Shown here: positions 22,275-29,770 of the stretch, one piece after another | How the letters are laid out: each line of letters starts with the position of its first letter | How positions within the stretch are numbered: the first letter of the stretch is position 1 | Assembly (NCBI RefSeq): GCF_050971785.1 | Contig: NZ_JBPCCU010000005.1 | Location: 434,001-498,000, forward strand | Length of the DNA stretch: 64,000 nt | DNA from: Actinomadura_E scrupuli | Lineage (GTDB): Bacteria > Actinomycetota > Actinomycetes > Streptosporangiales > Streptosporangiaceae | Direction of reading: 5' to 3' | Translations under genes and position numbers: made by a program | The notes under the pieces: generated by a model | The model's database searches: none | Seen by the model: the letters and a program-made list of their open reading frames with translations, nothing else | Told to the model about the DNA's origin: nothing

Positions 22275-23673
22275 AGCCGTTTCTGACGCGATATCCAAGC
22301 CGGTCCTGCTCGAGCTGGTGGTCGGGCCCGTCGCCCACGGTGGGTGGTGCGTCGCCCGCAACCCCGACGACGAGGGCTCCGGCCGGGTCGTGTTCGTGCG
22401 GCACGCGCTGCCCGGTGAGCGGGTCCGCGCCCAGGTGACCGAGGAGACCAAGAAGTTCCTGCGCGCCGACGCCGTCGAGATCCTGGAGGCCTCCCCGGAC
22501 CGGGTCGAGGCGCCCTGCCCCTTCGCCGGGCCGGGCCGGTGCGGTGGCTGTGACTGGCAGCACGCCGCGCTGCCCGCCCAGCGCAAGCTCAAGGCCAGCG
22601 TGGTCGAGGAGCAGCTGCGCAGGCTGGCCGGCATCGAGCGTTCGGTGATCGTCGAGGAGATCACCCTCGACCAGGACTTCGAGCTGGACGGCGAGCCGGT
22701 GACCATCCCGCCCGGGCTGGGCTGGCGGACCCGGGTGCAGTTCGCCGTGCGCGGCGACGGCTCGGTGGGTCTGCGGCATCACCGCGGCCACTCCATCGAG
22801 CCGATCGACCAGTGCCTGATCGCCCACCCCGGCGTCGAGATGATGGGCATCGAGCGCAAGCGCTGGCCCGGCGCCTCCATGGTGGAGGGCATCGTCTCGG
22901 CCGCCACCGGCGACCGGCTGGTGGCGCTGCGCGAGCGCCGCGGCCGGGACCGCAGGCCGGTGCGCGTGCCCCGGCTGGACGTGCCGGTACGCCTGGTACG
23001 CGGCAAGCCCGAGCCCGGCGGCTCCCTGCCGTACGTCCGCGAAGAGGCGGCGGGCCGGATGTGGCAGGTCAGCGGCAGCGGGTTCTGGCAGGTCCACCCC
23101 GGTGCGGCGCAGGTGCTGGCCGACGCGGTGCTCGACGCCCTCGACCCGAAGCCCGGCGAGATCGCCGTCGACCTCTACTGCGGGGTCGGCCTGTTCGCCG
23201 GGGTGATCGCCGAGCGGGTGGGCCGTGACGGCCTGGTCGTCGGCGTGGAGTCCGACGGCCTGGCCGCCCGGGACGCCCGCTTCAACCTGCGGGACCTCCC
23301 GCAGGTGTCGATCGAGCGGGGCGAGGTCGAGGAGATCCTCGGCCAGCTGGAGTTCGGCAAGTCCGACAACGCCTCCAGCCGCTCGCACGCCAAGCGGGGC
23401 GACGCGGCCGGGCACCGCGGCGGAGCCCGGGTGCGCCGTGCGGACATGGTCGTCCTGGACCCCCCTCGTTCCGGCGCCGGCCGCGAGGTCGTGGACAAGA
23501 TCGCCGCAGTCGCCGGGCGGAAGATCGCCTATGTCTCGTGCGACCCGTCGACGCTCGCCCGCGACCTCGGCTACTTCAGCGAGCGCGGCTGGGTCCTGGA
23601 GAGCCTGCGGGCCTTCGACGCCTTCCCGATGACCCACCATGTGGAGTGCCTCGCGGTGCTGGTCAGGGGCTGA
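22267..23673 (+). CDS. TRAM-domain class I SAM-dependent RNA methyltransferase (TrmA/RlmD type)
   Basis: About 468 residues: N-terminal TRAM domain (GPVAHGGWCVARN), an iron-sulfur motif CPFAGPGRCGGCDW with a later Cys in DQCLIAHP, the SAM-binding segment VDLYCGVGLFAGVIAE, VVLDPPRSGAG and the catalytic-loop Cys in YVSCDPSTLARD. It methylates C5 of uridine in rRNA or tRNA. It overlaps the end of the permease gene; GTG 22246 is an alternative start. This position, after the TrkA/APC genes, is conserved in actinobacteria. A basic insert before the DPP motif (about residues 365-390) is unusual. Confidence 0.9.
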   Translation: MTEAVSDAISKPVLLELVVGPVAHGGWCVARNPDDEGSGRVVFVRHALPGERVRAQVTEETKKFLRADAVEILEASPDRVEAPCPFAGPGRCGGCDWQHAALPAQRKLKASVVEEQLRRLAGIERSVIVEEITLDQDFELDGEPVTIPPGLGWRTRVQFAVRGDGSVGLRHHRGHSIEPIDQCLIAHPGVEMMGIERKRWPGASMVEGIVSAATGDRLVALRERRGRDRRPVRVPRLDVPVRLVRGKPEPGGSLPYVREEAAGRMWQVSGSGFWQVHPGAAQVLADAVLDALDPKPGEIAVDLYCGVGLFAGVIAERVGRDGLVVGVESDGLAARDARFNLRDLPQVSIERGEVEEILGQLEFGKSDNASSRSHAKRGDAAGHRGGARVRRADMVVLDPPRSGAGREVVDKIAAVAGRKIAYVSCDPSTLARDLGYFSERGWVLESLRAFDAFPMTHHVECLAVLVRG

Positions 23674-23820
23674 GCGCACGCCCGGGGCGGGCGGCACCCG
23701 CCACCGGGTGGACGATAACCCATTGTGACGACACGCTGCCGGTGCGCTAGGAGAAATGCCGGGACCCCGTTAGAACGGAGACCTGATCAGAGGCTTGACC
23801 AGGTCACGGGGGAAAACAGC

Positions 23821-25137
23821 ATGATCCATACATCGAGACGCCCGCGCGGCGCTCGGAGTCTCGTTGTCATCACGTCGGCGGCGCTCGCCGGGGTCGTCCC
23901 GCTGTTCGGGTCGGCGCACGAGGCCAGCGCCGACGGCCCGGTACGACCCCGGGTCAGGCACCACGCCGTGCCCACCCACCGGTTCGCCCGGCCCAGGCAG
24001 TTCCCCCGGCCGGGGGAGCTCGGCCGGCCCGGGAGGTTCGGCCGGCCCGGGGGACACGCGCACCGGGCCAGGAACACGCAGGCCCAGTTCGCGAAGGTCT
24101 CGATCGACACCAGGGCTCCGGCGGCGCCGATCCTGCCCGGCAAGGTCTACCACTGGCCGTTCGTCGTCAAGAACCGCGGCCCGGTCCGGGCCGACTCGGT
24201 CACCTTCGCCGCTCCGCTGCACGGCAGCCTGCAGTTCGTCTCCGCACAGCAGAACTGCTCGTTCAAGGACAGCGCGGCGGTCTGCCAGCTCGGCTCGCTC
24301 AACCCGGGTGAGAGCAAGGCCGGCGTCGTCACCGCCCTGGTGGGCGACAAGACGCCCGGCGGCCAGCCGATCGACGGCAACGCCCTGGTGAAGTGGCAGA
24401 ACACGGCCGCCAAGAAGGAGGGCCGGACGACGGCGGCGTGGCCGGAGGTCCAGGTGGCCGACACCGCGGACGTGTCGGTGGTCAAGGGCGGCCCCGCGGT
24501 GGTCCGGCCCGGCCAGCGGGTGCCGTACCAGATCACCGTCGCCAATCTCGGTCCCACCGCCGCCAAGAACGTCCGGCTCACCTCCACCTCGGTGCCGGTG
24601 CTGGCGCAGGCGTCCGACGACTGCGCGGTCCCCCGCGGCCTTCAGGGCCCGGGGCAGCTCGGCGGCCCGAGGGAGCAGCCGGACCAGGGGCAGGGCGCGG
24701 GCGCGCCGGGCCTGGTGTGCGACATCGGCACCCTGAAGCCCGGTGAGACCCGGGCGATCAGGATCAACGCGCAGGCGCGCCAGGAGCTCGAGCCGGGCAC
24801 GGTCATCCAGGCGCCCAGCCACGTCACCACCTCGACGATCGACAACGACCTGTCCAACAACCACGCCGACGCCCGGACCAAGGTGGCGTCGGCACCCGTG
24901 CGGGAGCGGGTGGTGCCGCACTCCGTGCCCGGTGCGGCCCCGGGGAGCCCGGGGTCGGGGACCCCGGGGTCGCCGGGCGCAGGATCGGGGCCCGGCACGA
25001 CGCCGGGGGCGGGCCGCGGGTCGGAGCTGCCGGACACCGGCGCCCCGATCAGCCAGATGCTGCATCTGGTGGTCGTGCTGCTGGGGGTGGGCCTGATCCT
25101 GCACCGGATGGGCCGTTCGCGGCGCACGCAGAGCTGA
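23821..25137 (+). CDS. LPXTG-anchored surface protein with DUF11-like repeats
   Basis: A 438-residue secreted wall protein: a signal peptide (about residues 1-37, ending ASA), a Pro/Gly/Arg-rich stretch with repeated RPG units (about 45-80), two immunoglobulin-like DUF11 modules (about 90-210 and 220-360; KNRGPVRADSV and ANLGPTAAKNV are the signatures), a Gly/Pro/Ser-rich linker, then LPDTG, a membrane helix and a basic tail RSRRTQS. The last part is a complete sortase signal. The ATG at 23821 follows GGGGG. No sortase gene is nearby. Probably structural or adhesive on the cell wall. Confidence 0.88.
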   Translation: MIHTSRRPRGARSLVVITSAALAGVVPLFGSAHEASADGPVRPRVRHHAVPTHRFARPRQFPRPGELGRPGRFGRPGGHAHRARNTQAQFAKVSIDTRAPAAPILPGKVYHWPFVVKNRGPVRADSVTFAAPLHGSLQFVSAQQNCSFKDSAAVCQLGSLNPGESKAGVVTALVGDKTPGGQPIDGNALVKWQNTAAKKEGRTTAAWPEVQVADTADVSVVKGGPAVVRPGQRVPYQITVANLGPTAAKNVRLTSTSVPVLAQASDDCAVPRGLQGPGQLGGPREQPDQGQGAGAPGLVCDIGTLKPGETRAIRINAQARQELEPGTVIQAPSHVTTSTIDNDLSNNHADARTKVASAPVRERVVPHSVPGAAPGSPGSGTPGSPGAGSGPGTTPGAGRGSELPDTGAPISQMLHLVVVLLGVGLILHRMGRSRRTQS

Positions 25138-25228
25138 AGACGCGACCCGTACGGGCACAGGGGCCGGAGCCGGGGATGTTCCGGCCCCTGTGGCCGGTCT
25201 CGTACGGGTTCATACGAGGATGGGGGGC

Positions 25229-26158
25229 ATGCGTCTTCGAATCTTCACCGAGCCCCAGCAAGGGGCCACCTACGACATGCTGCTCCGTGTCGCCAAGACG
25301 GCCGAGGAGAGCGGTTTCGACGCCTTCTACCGGTCCGACCACTACCTCAGGATCGGCGAGGGCTCCGGGGCGCCGGGGCCGACCGACGCCTGGGTCACGC
25401 TCGCCGGGCTGGCCCGTGAGACCACCCGCATCCGGCTCGGCACGCTGGTGACCTCGGCGACGTTCCGGCTGCCCGGACCGCTGGCGATCTCGGTCGCCAC
25501 GGTCGACGCGATGAGCGGAGGCCGGGTCGAGCTCGGCCTGGGCGCCGGCTGGTTCGACTCCGAGCACACCGCCTACGGCATTCCGTTCCCGGGCGTGGGC
25601 GAGCGGTTCGAGCGGCTGGAGGAGCAGCTCGAGATCATCACCGGGCTGTGGGAGACGCCGGTCGGGGAGACGTACTCCTTCACCGGTCGGCACTACCGGC
25701 TGAGCGACTCGCCGGGCCTCCCCAAGCCCGTGCAGCGTCCCCGGCCGCCGATCGTGGTCGGCGGCACCGGCCCCAAGCGGACGCCCAGGCTCGCCGCCCG
25801 CCACGCCGACGAGTACAACGTGCCGTTCACCGGCCTGGACGGCACCGGCCAGGCGATCGAGCGGGTCCGCGCGGCCTGTGCGGAGGCGGGCCGCACGCCG
25901 GAGTCCATGATCTACTCGGCGGCCCAGGTGCTGTGCTGCGGGCGGGACGAGGCCGAGATCCAGCGGCGGGCCGACGCGATCGGCCGGAAGGTCGAGGATC
26001 TGCGCGAGAACGCGCTGGCGGGCACGCCCGCCGAGGTGGTCGACAAGATCGGCCGTTACGCGGAGCTGGGCTGCGGGCGGCTCTACCTCCAGACGCTCGA
26101 CCTGTCGGATCTGGATCATCTCGAGCTCATCGCCGCCGAGGTCCTGCCCCAGGTCTGA
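25229..26158 (+). CDS. LLM-class F420-dependent oxidoreductase
   Basis: A 309-residue luciferase-like monooxygenase/F420 reductase: LRIFTEPQQGATYDML, DAFYRSDHYLRIG, LGTLVTSATFRLPGPLAISVATVDAMSGGRVELGLGAGW and PRPPIVVGGTGPKRTPRLAARHADE. This wording matches the TIGR03560-type F420 group common in actinobacteria. ATG 25229 is favoured, with ATG 25220 as an alternative. A strong hairpin follows the gene, so it is probably monocistronic. Substrate unknown. Confidence 0.9.
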   Translation: MRLRIFTEPQQGATYDMLLRVAKTAEESGFDAFYRSDHYLRIGEGSGAPGPTDAWVTLAGLARETTRIRLGTLVTSATFRLPGPLAISVATVDAMSGGRVELGLGAGWFDSEHTAYGIPFPGVGERFERLEEQLEIITGLWETPVGETYSFTGRHYRLSDSPGLPKPVQRPRPPIVVGGTGPKRTPRLAARHADEYNVPFTGLDGTGQAIERVRAACAEAGRTPESMIYSAAQVLCCGRDEAEIQRRADAIGRKVEDLRENALAGTPAEVVDKIGRYAELGCGRLYLQTLDLSDLDHLELIAAEVLPQV

Positions 26159-26179
26159 GAGCCCGATCGTCGTACCGGA

Positions 26180-26210
26180 GGAGCCCTCCCACCTGCCGTG
26201 GGAGGGCTCC
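26180..26210 (+). terminator. Stem-loop terminator after LLM oxidoreductase
   Basis: A perfect 13-base-pair stem (arms 26180-26192 and 26198-26210, starting GGAGCCCTCCCAC) with a five-base loop, 21 bases after the stop codon. There is no U tract, as is common for actinomycete terminators. Confidence 0.8.
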
Positions 26211-26267
26211 CACGAATTTGCCGCAACCCATTGTGCCGTAGGTCACCAGGGTTTAACATCGCTGCAA

Positions 26268-26281
26268 TCGAAGCGCTTCGA
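26268..26281. promoter_or_regulatory. LacI-family operator 1
   Basis: TCGAAGCGCTTCGA, a perfect 14-base palindrome with the central CG typical of LacI-family operators. It lies 177 bases before the binding-protein gene start and 89 bases from operator 2; the pair could support repression by looping or by blocking the promoter between them. Confidence 0.85.
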
Positions 26282-26354
26282 CAGCGCGCTCGGACGGCAG
26301 TGTTCCGGCGGCACGGTTTCCCTCGCCCTTACATCCGACGTTCCGGCGACCGGT

Positions 26355-26372
26355 TGTCGAAGCGCTTCGACA
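26355..26372. promoter_or_regulatory. LacI-family operator 2
   Basis: TGTCGAAGCGCTTCGACA, an 18-base perfect palindrome containing the same 14-base core as operators 1 and 3. Located 86 bases before the binding-protein gene. The LacI regulator encoded at 33476-34489 in the same locus is the obvious ligand. Confidence 0.87.
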
Positions 26373-26457
26373 CCAAAGCTCGGGGGAGTCGTATCGCCTC
26401 CGGTCGCAGCTCGGCGGCCGAGCACATACCCTTCGCCCCACCCCTGGAGGAACGCGA

Positions 26458-27762
26458 ATGTTCAAGGTGAGAAGAGGCACCGCGCTGGTCGCGGCGGTCG
26501 CCGCCGGCTCGATGATGCTGGCCGCGTGCGGTGGCTCGTCGGACTCCGGCTCCGGCTCGGGCTCGGGCGGCAAGGTGCTCAAGCTCTGGCACTACGAGAG
26601 CGCCGACAGCGCGATGGGCGTCGCCTGGAACCAGGCGATCAAGGAGTTCCAGAACACCCATCCGGGCGTCACCGTGAAGTTCGAGGAGAAGGGCTTCGAG
26701 CAGATCCAGAAGACGGCGGCGATGGTCCTCAACTCCAAGGACGCCCCGGACGTCATGGAGTACAACAAGGGCAACGCGACCGCCGGGCTGTTGGCCAAGC
26801 AGGGCCTGCTCGCCGACCTGACGCCCGCCGTCACCAAGTACGGCTGGGACAAGATGCTCGGCGCCGACCTGCAGACCACCGGGCGCTACGACGCCAAGGG
26901 CGTTATGGGCTCCGGCAAGTGGTACGGCATCCCGAACTACGGCGAGTTCCTGATGGTCTATTACAACAAGGACCTGTTCGCCAAGAACGGCGTGAAGGTG
27001 CCCACCACCTTCGAGGAGTTCACCGCGGCGCTGGACGCCTTCGCCAAGAAGGGCATCACCCCGCTGGCCAACGCCGGCGCGGAGTACCCGGCGCAGCAGT
27101 ACCTCTACCAGCTCGCGCTGAGCAAGGCCGATCGTCCCTGGGTCGACGCCTACGAGCGCTACACCGGCAAGGTCGACTTCCACGACGCGGCGTGGACCTA
27201 CGCCGCGACCACCTTCGCCGACTGGGTCAAGAAGGGCTACATCGGCAAGACCTCGGCCAGCCTCAAGGCCGAGGACGCGGGAGTCGCCTTCGAGCAGCGC
27301 AAGTACCCGATGATCTTCTCCGGAAGCTGGTGGTACGGCCGCTTCCAGAAGGAGGTCAAGTTCCCCTGGGACACCTTCCAGTGGCCGGGGAGCTCCATGA
27401 CCCTCGGCTCCAGCGGCAACATCTGGGTGGTCCCCTCCGGTTCCAAGAACAAGGCGCTGGCAGAGGACTTCATCAACATCACGATGAGCAAGGCGATCCA
27501 GAACACGCTCGGCAACAACGGCGGGGTGCCGGTGGCGGCGGACCCGGCCGCGATCACCGACGCGAAGTCCAAGCTGCTGATCCAGAACTTCAACACCGTC
27601 TCCGGTGCCAACGCGCTCGCGTACTACCCGGACTGGCCGGTGCCCGGCTTCTACGACGTCCTGGTGTCGCAGACGCAGAAGCTGATCAACGGCAGCGCGG
27701 AGCCGGCGAAGGTCCTCGACGACCTCCAGAAGGCCTATGACGCCGGCGCCCCCGGCAATTGA
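26458..27762 (+). CDS. Sugar ABC transporter substrate-binding lipoprotein
   Basis: A 434-residue family-1 extracellular solute-binding protein. The signal peptide ends in the lipobox LAAC (Cys at about residue 23), followed by a Gly/Ser linker and VLKLWHYESADSAMGVAWNQA, FEEKGFEQIQKTAAMVLNSKDAPDV and YYNKDLFAKNGVKVPTTFEEF. It is the first gene of a LacI-controlled operon with two permeases, GH31 and GH1 genes, so the ligand is probably an alpha-xylosyl/beta-glucosyl oligosaccharide. No ATPase is encoded here; a shared MsiK-type ATPase elsewhere is the usual actinomycete solution. Confidence 0.94.
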   Translation: MFKVRRGTALVAAVAAGSMMLAACGGSSDSGSGSGSGGKVLKLWHYESADSAMGVAWNQAIKEFQNTHPGVTVKFEEKGFEQIQKTAAMVLNSKDAPDVMEYNKGNATAGLLAKQGLLADLTPAVTKYGWDKMLGADLQTTGRYDAKGVMGSGKWYGIPNYGEFLMVYYNKDLFAKNGVKVPTTFEEFTAALDAFAKKGITPLANAGAEYPAQQYLYQLALSKADRPWVDAYERYTGKVDFHDAAWTYAATTFADWVKKGYIGKTSASLKAEDAGVAFEQRKYPMIFSGSWWYGRFQKEVKFPWDTFQWPGSSMTLGSSGNIWVVPSGSKNKALAEDFINITMSKAIQNTLGNNGGVPVAADPAAITDAKSKLLIQNFNTVSGANALAYYPDWPVPGFYDVLVSQTQKLINGSAEPAKVLDDLQKAYDAGAPGN

Positions 27763-27772
27763 CCCCTCCCCA

Positions 27773-27825
27773 CCCCGCCGTGATCATGCAATCGATCGAC
27801 GATCGATTGCATGATCACGGCGGGG
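27773..27825. repeat. 53-base perfect palindrome, copy 2, between binding-protein and permease genes
   Basis: Two perfectly complementary 26-base arms (27773-27798 and 27800-27825) around one A, sharing the core CGTGATCATGCAATCG with the copy at 18641-18681. It sits 10 bases after the binding-protein stop and 19 bases before the first permease. In the transcript it would form a very stable hairpin, well placed to protect the upstream mRNA or cut down read-through, keeping binding protein in excess over permease, as REP elements do between malE and malF. Confidence 0.85.
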
Positions 27826-27844
27826 GCCGGCGAAAGGCCCTCTC

Positions 27845-28867
27845 ATGTCCCGTCCCGCGAGCGTGACGCCGTCCTCGCCGCCGGTCGCCCGGCGGTCCCC
27901 GGCCCGGCGCTCCTCGGCCCTGCGGCCGAGATCGGCGCCCGGCCGGCCCGGCTCGGCCCCCGGCCGGCCCAGGCCCCGGTCCGGCCGGACGTCGTACGCG
28001 CTGTTCCTGATCCCCAGCACGCTGCTGTTCGCCGGCGTCATCGGGCTCCCGCTGCTGATGAACATCGGCATCAGCCTCACCGACTGGCAGGGGGTCGGCT
28101 CGCCGACCTGGAAGGGCCTGGGCAACTACCAGAAGCTGCTGTCGGACGAGATGTTCTGGTCGTCGTTCGAGCACAACGTGGTGTTGCTCATCGCGATGGC
28201 GGTCATCCCGACCGTGATCGGGCTGATCCTCGCCTACGCGCTGTTCGACCTGATCGCCAAGCGGTTCGGGTCGCGTACCGCCGCCGTCATCCGGGCCTGC
28301 ATCTACCTGCCGCAGATCCTGCCCATCGCGGTCGTCGGCATCGTGTGGAGCTGGATCCTCAGCCCCGAGAACGGCGCGCTCAACCGCTTCTTCACCGACG
28401 TCGGGCTGAAGTCGCTCGGCCAGGACTGGCTGGGCGACCCCGACATCGCGCTCTACAGCGTGGGCGGCGTGATGATCTGGTTCCAGCTCGGCTACCCGGT
28501 CGTGATCTTCATGTCGGGGCTGCAGCGGGCCGATCCGTCGCTGTCGGAGGCGGCCGAGATGGACGGCGCCGGCTGGCTGGCGAAGTTCTGGCACGTCACG
28601 ATCCCGCAGATCAAGCCGGAGATCTACGTGGTGCTGCTGACCTCCAGCATCGCCGCGCTCAAGGTCTTCGCCCCGATCTACGTGCTCACCCGGGGCGGTC
28701 CCGGCGGCGCCACCAACGTTCCCTCCTACTTCTCGTTCCAGAACTTCTTCGAGAAGACCCAGGTGGGCTATGGCGCGGCCATCGCCACCGTACTGACCCT
28801 GATCATCTTGGTGCTCACCGCGGTCTTCCTGTGGGTACAGAGCCGCGGCGAGAGCGAGGGGCGCTGA
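27845..28867 (+). CDS. Sugar ABC transporter permease (MalF-like)
   Basis: A 340-residue permease: a long Pro/Arg/Ser-rich cytoplasmic N-terminus (about 48 residues), then six membrane helices. NIGISLTDWQGVG, the EAA loop SEAAEMDGAGWLAKFWHVTIPQIKP and VLTRGGPGGATNV identify the CUT1 family. The ATG at 27845 is the only good start. It forms the channel with the second permease encoded three bases downstream. The arginine-rich N-terminal tail is longer than usual. Confidence 0.93.
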   Translation: MSRPASVTPSSPPVARRSPARRSSALRPRSAPGRPGSAPGRPRPRSGRTSYALFLIPSTLLFAGVIGLPLLMNIGISLTDWQGVGSPTWKGLGNYQKLLSDEMFWSSFEHNVVLLIAMAVIPTVIGLILAYALFDLIAKRFGSRTAAVIRACIYLPQILPIAVVGIVWSWILSPENGALNRFFTDVGLKSLGQDWLGDPDIALYSVGGVMIWFQLGYPVVIFMSGLQRADPSLSEAAEMDGAGWLAKFWHVTIPQIKPEIYVVLLTSSIAALKVFAPIYVLTRGGPGGATNVPSYFSFQNFFEKTQVGYGAAIATVLTLIILVLTAVFLWVQSRGESEGR

Positions 28868-28869
28868 CC

Positions 28870-29757
28870 ATGACCACGATTTCCGCCGAGAGGCCCGCCA
28901 AGCGGCCGGCCGGGACGCCGCCCGGGCGCCGGCGGCGCCGCAACCCCTCGACCTACGTGGTCCTGATCTCCCTGGCCGTGCTGGCCGTGGTGATGCTGGT
29001 GCCGTTCGGCATCGTCACCCTGAACGCGGTGAAGTCACCGGCCGAGTACTCGGCGCAGGGCCCGCTGAGCCTGCCGAAGGGTCTGTACCTACAGGGCATC
29101 AAGGACTTCTGGGAGCGCGTCGACTTCGGCGGCAAGCTCTGGAACAGCATCCTGATCAGCGGCTCCGTCGCCGTACTGGCGGTCCTGCTGTCGGTCCTCA
29201 ACGCCTACGCGCTGGGCATCGGGCGGATCAAGGGCCGGCTGTGGATCATGGTGTTGTTCCTGGTGGGCAACACGCTGCCGCAGGAGGGGCTGGTCTACCC
29301 GCTGTACTTCCTGGCGAAGAAGCTGAACCTCTACGACACCCGGCTCAGCGTGATCATCATCTTCACCGTCATCCAGAGCGCCTTCGGCACCTACCTGCTG
29401 TCCTCGGTCCTGTCGACCTTCCCCCGGGAGATCATCGAGGCCGCGGAGATCGACGGGGCCGGGAGATGGCGGGTGCTGTGGCGGGTCGTGGTGCCCGTCA
29501 CCCGGCCGACGCTGGCCGTGCTGTTCGTCTTCTTCTTCATCTGGACCTGGAACGAGTTCTTCCTGCCGATGATCATGCTGATCTCGAACGACAACCAGAC
29601 GGTTCCGGTCTCGCTGGGCGTCCTGCAGGGCGAGAAGATGATGGACGCCACGATGACCAGCGCCTCGGCGCTGCTGGGCATCATCCCGGCCATCGTCTTC
29701 TTCTTGATCTTCCAGCGCACGCTGTCGCGCGGCATCACCGCCGGCGCCATCAAATAA
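28870..29757 (+). CDS. Sugar ABC transporter permease (MalG-like)
   Basis: A 295-residue CUT1 permease with six helices, a basic N-terminus (RRRRRNPS), the EAA loop IEAAEIDGAGRWRVLWRVVVP and the terminal SRGITAGAIK. It follows the first permease by two bases and precedes the alpha-xylosidase by thirteen, so the operon is continuous. It needs an ATP-binding subunit not encoded in this locus. Confidence 0.93.
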   Translation: MTTISAERPAKRPAGTPPGRRRRRNPSTYVVLISLAVLAVVMLVPFGIVTLNAVKSPAEYSAQGPLSLPKGLYLQGIKDFWERVDFGGKLWNSILISGSVAVLAVLLSVLNAYALGIGRIKGRLWIMVLFLVGNTLPQEGLVYPLYFLAKKLNLYDTRLSVIIIFTVIQSAFGTYLLSSVLSTFPREIIEAAEIDGAGRWRVLWRVVVPVTRPTLAVLFVFFFIWTWNEFFLPMIMLISNDNQTVPVSLGVLQGEKMMDATMTSASALLGIIPAIVFFLIFQRTLSRGITAGAIK

Positions 29758-29770
29758 GGAATCACACGCG

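Noticed and set aside
20208..22706. 832-residue minus-strand open frame over the KimA-like gene
   Set aside because: Composition rich in His, Gln, Asp and Arg typical of antisense shadows; the plus strand encodes a clear APC permease.
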